Source of the DNA: a virus
Strand: one strand, 5' to 3'
Length of the DNA stretch: 64,000 bases
IMG/VR virus record: IMGVR_UViG_3300023184_004591
Span: 31,293-95,292 of that record
The translations under genes were made by a program, and so were the position numbers. The notes beneath the pieces were generated by a model, which ran no database searches, was not told the origin of the DNA, and saw only the letters and a list, made by a program, of their open reading frames with translations. Shown one piece after another: positions 43,600 to 51,933 of this stretch (its first letter is position 1; every line of letters starts with the position of its first letter).

Positions 43600-44257
43600 A
43601 ATTAATGGTGTGTTAAGAGACACTATTAGTAAATTTACTGAATTATATGAAAAACATTTAGTTGATATCCATTTGAATGAGTCTACGGATAAAACGTATG
43701 AAATTGAATTTTCGGGTGATACCGATGAGGTTATTGAATTCAATGAAAATGTGGTAGTTAATAATTTTGTCTATAAAATTTTAAGTCCTGTCACATCATT
43801 AGATTTAGGGTCACATTTTTCATTCCCATCTAAAGATGAACTATATTCATTTATGTATGAAGAATATACAATGGAGTTATTTGGTCACGCACCTTCAACT
43901 GAAATGTTAACTTTTAATATCCTAAACGATATCTATTATAACTTAAGAGATACTTATGACTTAATGATTGTTTCAGATGAAATTGGTAGATCAAAACCAT
44001 CGTCACTATTTTTTTTATCTAAATTTGGTTGTTTACTTGAAAAAGTATTTTTTTATAGTGAAGTAACAAAAAATAATATGTGGAATGACGTAGACATTTT
44101 ACTTACGTCGAATCCTGACTTACTATTAAATAAACCCGATAATAAGATTGTTATAAAATTTGTTACGGACTATAATAAACACATCAAATCAGATTATGAA
44201 ATTTTATCTCTATCTGATTTGGAATTAACAATTAAAAAAATAGAGGAAAATGTTTAA
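43580..44257 (+). CDS. HAD-like protein lacking the nucleophile Asp
   Basis: 225 aa. The start KKIGIEINGVLRDTISKF matches the first HAD motif (DxNGVLRD), but the nucleophile Asp position is Glu (IEING). A later LMIVSDEIGRSKPSSLFFLSKFG and MWNDVDILLTSNPDLL resemble motifs II-IV. It may be an inactive or binding-only member, or the motif may be shifted. Overlaps the end of phoH by 20 nt and the next gene by 8 nt, so it is tightly coupled. Confidence 0.6.
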   Translation: MKKIGIEINGVLRDTISKFTELYEKHLVDIHLNESTDKTYEIEFSGDTDEVIEFNENVVVNNFVYKILSPVTSLDLGSHFSFPSKDELYSFMYEEYTMELFGHAPSTEMLTFNILNDIYYNLRDTYDLMIVSDEIGRSKPSSLFFLSKFGCLLEKVFFYSEVTKNNMWNDVDILLTSNPDLLLNKPDNKIVIKFVTDYNKHIKSDYEILSLSDLELTIKKIEENV

Positions 44258-44504
44258 CGTATTTGGAGAAAATTATTACATAGATTTAGATAAGATTGAA
44301 GAGTTTGTTCAATATAGTGGTACTAGCGGGGAAACTAACATTCATGTCGTTAAATATGAATCAGTAAAGGCTATGGTTGATACAATATTAACCGAAATAA
44401 ATGAGGTGGATGAAAACTTAGGGATGAAAACAAATGAAGTTACTATTCCTTTTAAGATTGCATTTAATACACTTTTAATAAAAAAAATAATAAATAAAAT
44501 ATGA
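44250..44504 (+). CDS. Hypothetical small protein
   Basis: 84 aa, starts MFNVFGENYYIDLDKIEEFVQ, alpha/beta, no recognised motif. It overlaps the previous gene by 8 nt and the methyltransferase by ATGA, so it is part of the operon. Function unknown. Confidence 0.55.
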   Translation: MFNVFGENYYIDLDKIEEFVQYSGTSGETNIHVVKYESVKAMVDTILTEINEVDENLGMKTNEVTIPFKIAFNTLLIKKIINKI

Positions 44505-44523
44505 ACCAAGAAGAAATTTTAAA
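44483..44523 (+). repeat. Short direct repeat copy A (leader and first codons)
   Basis: AAAAATAATAAATAAAAT followed by ATGAACCAAGAAGAAATTTTAAA. Copy B at 45201-45248 has the same 18-mer, a 7-nt insertion, then the same 23 nt with one G-to-C change. Confidence 0.8.
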
Positions 44524-45208
44524 CACTCCTCAAGTTAAAAGGGAAACAATGAGTGATATTGCAAAAAAATACCCTACAGATAAAGATTTTACTCACAATT
44601 ACTTTAATTTGGTTTACGAAAAATATTTTTCACCAATTAGAGATGAGGTTAAAAAGTTTTGTGAAATTGGTGTTGGTGGTTTTTGGGAAGAAGCCGGATG
44701 GGTACCAGGTAATTCATTACGAGTGTTTGACGAATATTTTCCAAATGCTGAAATATTAGGTTTAGACATAAATTCTTTTAATTTAACTAGTCAAGGTAAA
44801 GTTGTGGTTGATTATATTGACCAGTCTAAAAAAGAACTTGTGGATGAGTATTCGTCAAAAATATCTGAGTATGATATTATTCTTGATGATGGATCCCATG
44901 TAATGTATGATCAACAAATTACAATGGCCACATTTTTTAGATCACTTAAAAGTGATGGTATATTTGTGATGGAAGATCTACATAGTAGTCCTGAAGTTAG
45001 AATTCCAGAAAAAAATGCAATATGGGGATGGGGTGACCCAACTAAAATAACAACATTAGAAATGTTAGAAAGTTTCAAAAATACAGGTAAAATAATTTCT
45101 GATTATTTATCGGATGAAGAAAAACTTTATTTAGAAAATAACATTAAATCAATTGAGATTTTTTATTTGGCTCCAACAAGTATTACATCAATAATATATA
45201 AAAAATAA
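44501..45208 (+). CDS. Class I SAM methyltransferase, paralogue of the 13915 fusion
   Basis: 235 aa. SAM site FCEIGVGGFWEEAGW, IILDDGSHVMYDQQIT and a GWGDPTKIT motif. The whole domain aligns with residues about 235-441 of the GT-methyltransferase fusion at 13915-15240. It probably methylates a sugar or other small group in the glycan pathway. Its first 7 residues and upstream 18 nt are repeated almost exactly at the start of the following gene. Confidence 0.78.
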   Translation: MNQEEILNTPQVKRETMSDIAKKYPTDKDFTHNYFNLVYEKYFSPIRDEVKKFCEIGVGGFWEEAGWVPGNSLRVFDEYFPNAEILGLDINSFNLTSQGKVVVDYIDQSKKELVDEYSSKISEYDIILDDGSHVMYDQQITMATFFRSLKSDGIFVMEDLHSSPEVRIPEKNAIWGWGDPTKITTLEMLESFKNTGKIISDYLSDEEKLYLENNIKSIEIFYLAPTSITSIIYKK

Positions 45209-45248
45209 TAAATAAAATATAACACATGAACCAAGAACAAATTTTAAA
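45201..45248 (+). repeat. Short direct repeat copy B (leader and first codons)
   Basis: See copy A. Both copies supply the leader and the MNQE(E/Q)IL start of otherwise unrelated genes (a methyltransferase and a glycosyltransferase). Confidence 0.8.
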
Positions 45249-46287
45249 GCTAGAACAATCCATTCAGAAAATGAGGGAAAAAAAGTCAAGAATTTATTTT
45301 ATAGTACAGGACACTAAAGGAAATGCAAAAGCGTCAATACGTTACATTTATGAAATGGCCATGTCACTAAAAAATAACGGATTTAATTCCATAATACTAC
45401 ATGAAACTCCTGAATACTTTGGTGTAACAGATTGGTTAGGTGAAGAATATATGACCAATTTAGAACATAGATCTATTGAGGGTACAAATTTAGAGATCTC
45501 ACCTGAGGATCTAATTGTTATTCCTGAGATTTATGGATTTATAATGGATCAAATCACTAAATTACCTTGTGGCAAAATCGTATTATCACAATCATACGAT
45601 TATATTTTTGAGACCTTACAACCTGGACAAACGTGGAGTCAACTTGGGTTTAACAAATGTATTACAACGTCTGAAAAACAAAAAGAATTAATTGCAACAA
45701 CAATGAGAAGTATCTCTATTGATGTAATTGAACCGACTATTTCAGAAATATTTGAAAAACAAAAGTTTCCACCTAAAACAATCATTGGTGTACACACAAG
45801 AGACCATAGAGATACGGTTAATTTAATTAAAACTTTTTACGCTAAATTCCCACAGTACAGATGGATCACTTTTAGAGATTTAAGAGGACTATCTCAGGTT
45901 GAATTTACAAATGCAATGAAAGAAAGTTTTGCGTCGGTTTGGATTGACAACATTAGTTCATACGGTACATTCCCACTTGAATCTATGAAAATGGGAGTAC
46001 CTGTAATTGGATTAGTTCCTAACATGACACCAGAGTGGATGAACGAAGAAAACGGTATTTGGATTAATAATCAAAATATGATTGTAGATGTAGTAGCCGA
46101 TTTTATTCAAAATTGGTTAGAGGATAACATAAATCCTAAAATGTATGAAGAAATGGATTTAACCATTAATAAACTCCCTACAAAAGAAAAGTTTGAATCA
46201 GAAGTTGTTGAATTATTTGCAAAAATGATCGATATGAGAGCAGATTCTTTTGAGGCACAATTAACTAAATTTGAAATAACTGAATAA
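45226..46287 (+). CDS. GT-B-like glycosyltransferase
   Basis: 353 aa. After a charged N-terminal helix the first Rossmann domain begins RIYFIVQDTKGNAKASIRY. The second includes KTIIGVHTRDHRDTVNL and SSYGTFPLESMKMGVPVIGL, the nucleotide-sugar site of GT4-type enzymes (Glu in PLESM). Acceptor unknown. Its start region duplicates that of the preceding methyltransferase gene. Confidence 0.72.
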   Translation: MNQEQILKLEQSIQKMREKKSRIYFIVQDTKGNAKASIRYIYEMAMSLKNNGFNSIILHETPEYFGVTDWLGEEYMTNLEHRSIEGTNLEISPEDLIVIPEIYGFIMDQITKLPCGKIVLSQSYDYIFETLQPGQTWSQLGFNKCITTSEKQKELIATTMRSISIDVIEPTISEIFEKQKFPPKTIIGVHTRDHRDTVNLIKTFYAKFPQYRWITFRDLRGLSQVEFTNAMKESFASVWIDNISSYGTFPLESMKMGVPVIGLVPNMTPEWMNEENGIWINNQNMIVDVVADFIQNWLEDNINPKMYEEMDLTINKLPTKEKFESEVVELFAKMIDMRADSFEAQLTKFEITE

Positions 46288-46288
46288 C

Positions 46289-47095
46289 ATGGAAAATAAT
46301 AAAACAATTTCGGTAATATTACCAATTAAAACTGCTAGGTCCGCAGACTTTGAGGACTTTTTTGATAGATGTATCAAATCAATAAAAAATCAAGGTGAAA
46401 CCGTAAGTGAATTAGTTATCGTTTATTGTGATGAATCTCTTTTGGAAACACAAATTAAGTCTTATGACTTTGATGGTTTAAACGTTAAATTTGATGTTTG
46501 GACTGAAGAACCTAATTTCGCAAATCAAGTTAATAGAGGTGTTGAAATATCAACTTCTAACTGGGTTTCATTAATTGAGTTTGATGATGAGTACTCAAAC
46601 ATATGGTTTAAAAACTCACAGACATATATGGAGATTTATCCTGATATTGACGCATTTTTACCAATCGTTGTTGATGTTAATGATAAAGGTGTATTTGTTG
46701 GATTCACAAACGAAGCTACATTTGCAGCAAATTTCACACAAGAACTTGGTTATTTAACTAATGAAACATTACAAATGTACCAAAATTTCCAAATTGCCGG
46801 AATGGTTATTAAAAAAGAAACATTCTTGGAGTATGGTAAATTTAAATCTAACATTAAATTAACATTTGGTTATGAGTTCTTTTTACGTATGACTCACGCA
46901 TCAATTAAATTTATGACTATCCCTAAAATTGGATACAAACATATGAACTTAAGAGAAGGTTCTATTTTTTGGAATTACAAAAATGGTGAAAATAGATTAA
47001 GTGAGGATGAGGCTAAATTTTGGATCGAGTCAGCAAAGAAAGAATATTTTTATATTGCACAAAGGGACATAAAATATGAACCACAAGAAGTTTGA
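46289..47095 (+). CDS. GT2-family glycosyltransferase
   Basis: 268 aa. ISVILPIKTARSADFEDFFDRCIKSI is a GT2 start; FANQVNRGVEISTSNWVSLIEFDDEYS gives the DxD-like metal site (FDDE). The remaining C-terminal half is acceptor-side. One base after the previous gene. Its TGA stop shares an A with the sigma factor's ATG, coupling sugar genes directly to the late regulator. Confidence 0.78.
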   Translation: MENNKTISVILPIKTARSADFEDFFDRCIKSIKNQGETVSELVIVYCDESLLETQIKSYDFDGLNVKFDVWTEEPNFANQVNRGVEISTSNWVSLIEFDDEYSNIWFKNSQTYMEIYPDIDAFLPIVVDVNDKGVFVGFTNEATFAANFTQELGYLTNETLQMYQNFQIAGMVIKKETFLEYGKFKSNIKLTFGYEFFLRMTHASIKFMTIPKIGYKHMNLREGSIFWNYKNGENRLSEDEAKFWIESAKKEYFYIAQRDIKYEPQEV

Positions 47096-47844
47096 TGACC
47101 GAAAATGTCAATTTATCGAACGAAGAGAATGAAAAGAAAAAGAAGGGAAGAAAACCCACAGTAAATAATTATTTTGACGTAAGAGAAGAAGATGCGGTTA
47201 GGGCCTACCTAATCGCAGAATCTTTTGATGAGAAGAACAAAATTTATAATGAGTTTTTAAAACACCCCTTAGATAAAATGATATCGTCAATTATTAGACG
47301 ATATAAATTATACAGAAAGGACATGGACTTTGAGGAGATCCATATGGATACTCATTCATTTTTAATGACTAAAATAGATAAATTTAAACCGGCTAAAGAG
47401 AAGAAAGCATATTCTTATTTTGGTACTATCTGTAAAAATTATCTAATGGGTCAAATTTTAAAAGACCAAAAAGAAATGAACAGAAAAATATCTTATGAAG
47501 ATATTTCGGGTGATGTTCATAATATGCCAGATATGATTTATTATATCGATAATGAAGATGTAAGTTCTGAAGAAATTATTAAAAAATTTTTAAATGAACT
47601 TAAAGATAATATGAATGAACCAAATATTTCCGAACAAGAAATAAAATTAGGTGAGGCATTAACTGATATTTTCACGAATTATAGTGCAATTTTTCAGGAA
47701 ACATCAAATAATAATAAATTTAATAAAAACATTATCCTGTTTGAATTGAGGGAAATGACCAATTTAAGTACAAAAGAAATACGTAATTCACTAAAACGAT
47801 ATAAAAAAATATACTTTCATATCGTAAATGAATTATTAAAATAA
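47095..47844 (+). CDS. 55: gp55-like late transcription sigma factor
   Basis: 249 aa from the ATG at 47095 (MTENVNLSNEENEKKKKG). A TTG one codon earlier is not needed. The core PLDKMISSIIRRYKLY...EEIHMDTHSFLMTKIDKFKP...AYSYFGTICKNYLMGQIL resembles sigma region 2 as seen in T4 gp55-type factors, which direct host RNA polymerase to TATAAATA late promoters. The C-terminal half (NLSTKEIRNSLKRYKKIYF) may be a small helix-turn-helix or clamp-binding end. The many TATTTAT/TATAAATA motifs in this window are its likely targets. Confidence 0.72.
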   Translation: MTENVNLSNEENEKKKKGRKPTVNNYFDVREEDAVRAYLIAESFDEKNKIYNEFLKHPLDKMISSIIRRYKLYRKDMDFEEIHMDTHSFLMTKIDKFKPAKEKKAYSYFGTICKNYLMGQILKDQKEMNRKISYEDISGDVHNMPDMIYYIDNEDVSSEEIIKKFLNELKDNMNEPNISEQEIKLGEALTDIFTNYSAIFQETSNNNKFNKNIILFELREMTNLSTKEIRNSLKRYKKIYFHIVNELLK

Positions 47845-47864
47845 AATAAAAAATACTTATAGGT

Positions 47865-48239
47865 ATGGGAAGACCAACAAAAAAGGAAATTAATCTAAGT
47901 AAGGAATCAATGTTATCTTTAATGCAAGAGATCTATAATGAACTTGTGGAACAAAGAAACACCGCCATTAGAATACAAAACAAGATGTTGACAATGATGA
48001 AAGAGCCAGAAGATATGACTCTTATTGGTCCTGTTATTGAAAAACAACAAAAGATTATTAACGACTGCGTTGATAAAAAATTATCTCTTTCAAAGTTACA
48101 AGCTCAAATTTGGCAAAAATCTCAGGAAAAACAAGATGATAATTTCACACTATCTGATTTGGATCTTGATGATGACACATTTAAAAGTTTAATTGATAAG
48201 GACACCTCAACAGATAATAGTTATAAATTAAATAAATAA
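47865..48239 (+). CDS. Hypothetical coiled-coil protein
   Basis: 124 aa, begins MGRPTKKEINLSKESMLSL; long helices (RNTAIRIQNKMLTMMKEP; EKQQKIINDCVDKKLSLSKLQAQIWQ) and an acidic tail. A small terminase subunit is one idea from size and helix content, but no motif supports it. A degenerate motif TACTTATAGG ends next to the ATG. Overlaps the following gene by one base. Confidence 0.5.
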   Translation: MGRPTKKEINLSKESMLSLMQEIYNELVEQRNTAIRIQNKMLTMMKEPEDMTLIGPVIEKQQKIINDCVDKKLSLSKLQAQIWQKSQEKQDDNFTLSDLDLDDDTFKSLIDKDTSTDNSYKLNK

Positions 48240-50146
48240 TGGCACAGGATACTGAAGATGGTTTTAATGACGTAGAAAAAAAAACAACTATACTTAAAAA
48301 GTACAAAAAGGTTAATAGTGATATTGAAGATCTACGAAAAAAAGCTGGAAAAACTTTAGAAAAGAAAAAATCTCAAGTTTCCACACAACTTTCTGATGCC
48401 AAAAAATTAAAGAACAAATATCAAAAAGAAATTAAAACCCAATTTGATAAATTATTAGATTTAAATTTCTTATCTCTTGGGGCAGGTAAAAGTAGTCAAG
48501 GATACCTTAAAAAAACTTTTACAAAAGCAATTAAAGAAATTACACCTAAATTAGATGATATAATATTAGAGTTAATGTTAGCTGCGGTGGGTTGTTCTCA
48601 AGATCAAGAATTTACCCCACAAACGATTTATATTAGAGTTAAGTCAGTTGATCTACTTAACACATTGAAAGAGGATCCTGCAACAGATGTGGGGAAATTA
48701 CTTTATGAGAAAAACGATATACAATATATCAATTTTCCATTTTCAATGAATAAAGAATTATATAACAGAACTCAAAATATTAATCAACCATTTAGTGTTC
48801 CGGCATCGGGACAAAGTTATAAAGGAACATCGGGTCAAGAATTGTTTGATATAACATATGTTGAATCTTATGTTGACCCAACATCTCTACAAACAATACA
48901 GGGTAGTTTTTTTAAGGTGGATTTAAAGAATAGAATGAGTACAAATAAAGTCTCTGAATTTTTAAAAGATTACTTCACTACAATAAAACTTTTTGATGAA
49001 ACTAACTTCTTTGCTAATTTAATGAATCAATTAACTGGGGCAGTTTCAATTAAAAAAGGGGACGGTAATGCAGATTTAGAAGATCTACAAAAAATACTAT
49101 TAATCATACAAAGAATATTAGGACTATGTTTTGATAACACTAAAGAGATTGATGTGTCGGGTATTGCAAAATTGTCCGAAAATGATAATGTTGATGAATC
49201 TTTCTTTGAGTTTACAGATATTGATTTACGATTTATTGATTCAAAAGTTTCTGACATAAAAATGGGGGTTGTTGAATTTGAAGAATGTGATACGGTTAAG
49301 TTACCTGTTGATTCGGATAGTATAACAAACGCATTAAATAATTTAGTTTTTGTTGATGGTAAAAATAATTCAAATAGTATAGATGATGCCTCTAACTTAA
49401 CTGATGTTTTAACTAAAAACCCAGGGTGGTTTCCTTTAGAAATAAATATTGATTTATCATTCCTAAAGGAATTTCCAAAAGCAATGGTGTCAACAGTACT
49501 ATCACCTAAAGTGGTTTTACCATTGATGATAACAACAAAATCATTAGGTCAAAATTTGGATTTACAGGTTAGTTCATTTATGGATTTTGCGAAAAATCTT
49601 AAATCATTCTTTATAAAATTTGCCTCAAGGGTCGGGGAACTTTTTGTTAAAATTTTATTTGATATCATTAAAAAAGACATTTTAGCTTTAGTACAATCTG
49701 TAAATTTAGATGTGATTAGGGGATTAAATAATAAAAAATTAAATATAATTTTATCTTTATCTGAGTTAGTTATTGCTATTGCTAAAGTTATAAAAAATTT
49801 CAGAGAATGTAAAAGTGTAATTGATGACTTACTAAACGCATTAAAAATTGCATCCAAAGGATTTAATGGGGATATCCCATTACCATTACTATTAACATCA
49901 AAACTTTTAAGTGGTTATTCTTCTGATAGAGCATTTTTAAATGTTATTGCAAATTTTGAAGAACTGGGGTTACCTACGGGTACCATGCCCGATGGAAGTC
50001 CTAACCTAATGTTAGCATCGATGAAAGCATTATTAGATGGTTCGGACCAAGAAAACGCATCAAATGGTAAATCACAAATTGCAATATACCCACTAAGTAT
50101 AACCCCAATCGGTCAAACAACACCAATAGTTTGTTATGGTAAATAA
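48239..50146 (+). CDS. Large putative baseplate/tail structural protein
   Basis: 635 aa. N-terminal about 75 residues are a Lys-rich coiled coil (KKAGKTLEKKKSQVSTQLSDAKKLKNKY). The centre is alpha/beta with IYIRVKSVDLLN, and the C-terminal third is strongly helical and amphipathic (FFIKFASRVGELFVKILFDI). Ends in a beta segment with Pro-rich ITPIGQTTPIVCY. Context before a gp5-like protein points to a baseplate or tube-initiator role. No family is recognised. Confidence 0.55.
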   Translation: MAQDTEDGFNDVEKKTTILKKYKKVNSDIEDLRKKAGKTLEKKKSQVSTQLSDAKKLKNKYQKEIKTQFDKLLDLNFLSLGAGKSSQGYLKKTFTKAIKEITPKLDDIILELMLAAVGCSQDQEFTPQTIYIRVKSVDLLNTLKEDPATDVGKLLYEKNDIQYINFPFSMNKELYNRTQNINQPFSVPASGQSYKGTSGQELFDITYVESYVDPTSLQTIQGSFFKVDLKNRMSTNKVSEFLKDYFTTIKLFDETNFFANLMNQLTGAVSIKKGDGNADLEDLQKILLIIQRILGLCFDNTKEIDVSGIAKLSENDNVDESFFEFTDIDLRFIDSKVSDIKMGVVEFEECDTVKLPVDSDSITNALNNLVFVDGKNNSNSIDDASNLTDVLTKNPGWFPLEINIDLSFLKEFPKAMVSTVLSPKVVLPLMITTKSLGQNLDLQVSSFMDFAKNLKSFFIKFASRVGELFVKILFDIIKKDILALVQSVNLDVIRGLNNKKLNIILSLSELVIAIAKVIKNFRECKSVIDDLLNALKIASKGFNGDIPLPLLLTSKLLSGYSSDRAFLNVIANFEELGLPTGTMPDGSPNLMLASMKALLDGSDQENASNGKSQIAIYPLSITPIGQTTPIVCYGK

Positions 50147-50157
50147 AATATAAAAAA

Positions 50158-50376
50158 ATGGATAATAAAGTAGAATCACAACAAGTTGTGGAAATAATTA
50201 AAGAACATAAAGTTAGACCTAATAAAGATCTAATTTTGGCTATGGAATTTATTAAAAAAGATTTTGAATTAACAAAAGAAAGTTTAATTAAAATGACAAG
50301 TCATTTAGATAAATTAGAATTAACATACAATACACTATTAAAAGAATATCAAACAAGAAATGTGGTTCAAAAATAA
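50158..50376 (+). CDS. Hypothetical small helical protein
   Basis: 72 aa, two predicted helices (SQQVVEIIKEHK; LTKESLIKMTSHLDKLELTYNTLLKEY) consistent with a short coiled coil. Its end overlaps the next gene by 17 nt. Probably a baseplate chaperone or minor component by context only. Confidence 0.5.
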   Translation: MDNKVESQQVVEIIKEHKVRPNKDLILAMEFIKKDFELTKESLIKMTSHLDKLELTYNTLLKEYQTRNVVQK

Positions 50377-51913
50377 AAATTTATTTCCGGGTTATGTAAA
50401 AGATAATAAAGATCCAATGATGTTAGGTAGGGTACGAGTTGTACCTACCCTTGAAAGATATGAGGATTCTTTACCTGAAGATTGGAATGAGGAAAATGAC
50501 AAGTGGACGGCAAAAGATCCATTTATATTTTTACCATTGTTACCATACTACATTAATCAGGTCCCAAAAGAGAATGAATATGTTAACTTAATTTATTATG
50601 ACAATCGTGAAAGATTGGATGCAAATAAATTTTACATTCAAGGTCCAATAACAAGACCTCAAAATAACCACAAAGAAGATTGGAAAAACTCTCAGTCCAT
50701 GATGGCAACTGGGGAATTTTTTAAACCTGCAAATGAATTAAGAGATCGTAAAACAGGAATAACTGATCCAAAAATTTATGGTATATATCCTGAACCAGGT
50801 GACAACGCAATATTAGGTAGAGGAACCGCAGATGTTGTTGTAAAAGAAAATGATGTGTTAATACGAGCAGGTAAATTAGATCCACTTAAATCTTCAAGTG
50901 CCGATTTTAATATACCCGTACCAAATGATAAAAGATCATTTTTACAAATATCAACATTTGGTTTGGAGAAAATTAAAGGTGAACCAAAAATAGTAACCGA
51001 ATACATCAAAGAAAGTAGACAAGTTAAAAATTTGGTTGAGTGGGAAATAACGAATCTTGCAACAACGGGGACAACATTTGATGGTAGTATTAAATTATAT
51101 AGTTTAATTCCGGTACCAGAAACTTTATCTAATAAAATTTTCCTTACTTCTGATTTAGATAGTTATAAAGGAACAACTTTATATGAACTAAATTTTACAG
51201 GAAAAACTTCTGATCAGGCTTTAACAATAATAAATGATTTTATTAAAGGTGTTAATATTGGTAAAATAAATATTGACGGATATATTTCATACCCATCACA
51301 AGATGGATCAAAATTAGAAAATCAATTCCCATTTGTTTTTACACCAACAAAAAGTAATACTGAAATATTCTTAGGTGCTAATATTGATACCCCAAGTGGT
51401 TTAACTGAATTTAATAATATTGTAAATTTTTATTCAAAAACTAAATTATCACCACAAAATAAAGAGTATGGGTTTGGTCTTGTTTGGATACAAGACGTAT
51501 TAGGTGAACAAGCTGAAGCCAAGATAACTAAAGTTGCAAATGATTCATTTGTTGCTAGCCCAACATCGTATGGTGTGATGGGAGGTGACTTTCTTTATTT
51601 ATTATCACATAAGTCAGTTATCCCAAGTAAAGGAACCCCAATTGATTTGAAAAATACATTATATGGTATTGATCAACCAACATTAGTTGATTCAATTTAT
51701 GGAAAAACAAATTCAATGGTTAGAGGTGAAGAATTAATGTCATTCTTAAACCTAATCGTTCAATTTATGATTGGTCACGTACATCCATTTCCAGGTCTTG
51801 CTCCGATACAGGAATATCCATCAATACCTGATGGTCCTTCATCAAAAAAGATCTTAGAGATACTTAATAACGCTCAAAATACAATCCTTAATCAAAATAT
51901 TAGAATTAATTGA
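50360..51913 (+). CDS. gp5-like OB-fold baseplate hub protein
   Basis: 517 aa. The first about 120 residues (FPGYVKDNKDPMMLGRVRVVP...IFLPLLPYYINQVPKENEYV) match the OB-fold domain of T4 gp5-type hub/spike proteins. The C-terminal end (MSFLNLIVQFMIGHVHPFPG) has His residues typical of a metal-binding spike region. I see no lysozyme domain in the middle, unlike T4 gp5. It should sit at the centre of the baseplate beneath the tail tube. Confidence 0.68.
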   Translation: MWFKNKNLFPGYVKDNKDPMMLGRVRVVPTLERYEDSLPEDWNEENDKWTAKDPFIFLPLLPYYINQVPKENEYVNLIYYDNRERLDANKFYIQGPITRPQNNHKEDWKNSQSMMATGEFFKPANELRDRKTGITDPKIYGIYPEPGDNAILGRGTADVVVKENDVLIRAGKLDPLKSSSADFNIPVPNDKRSFLQISTFGLEKIKGEPKIVTEYIKESRQVKNLVEWEITNLATTGTTFDGSIKLYSLIPVPETLSNKIFLTSDLDSYKGTTLYELNFTGKTSDQALTIINDFIKGVNIGKINIDGYISYPSQDGSKLENQFPFVFTPTKSNTEIFLGANIDTPSGLTEFNNIVNFYSKTKLSPQNKEYGFGLVWIQDVLGEQAEAKITKVANDSFVASPTSYGVMGGDFLYLLSHKSVIPSKGTPIDLKNTLYGIDQPTLVDSIYGKTNSMVRGEELMSFLNLIVQFMIGHVHPFPGLAPIQEYPSIPDGPSSKKILEILNNAQNTILNQNIRIN

Positions 51914-51928
51914 TATTTATATTAAAAA
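51914..51928 (+). promoter_or_regulatory. Late-promoter-like motif
   Basis: TATTTATATTAAAAA begins 20 nt before the ATG at 51934; its first 14 nt match the motif at 33396. Confidence 0.6.
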
Positions 51929-51933
51929 CGTAA

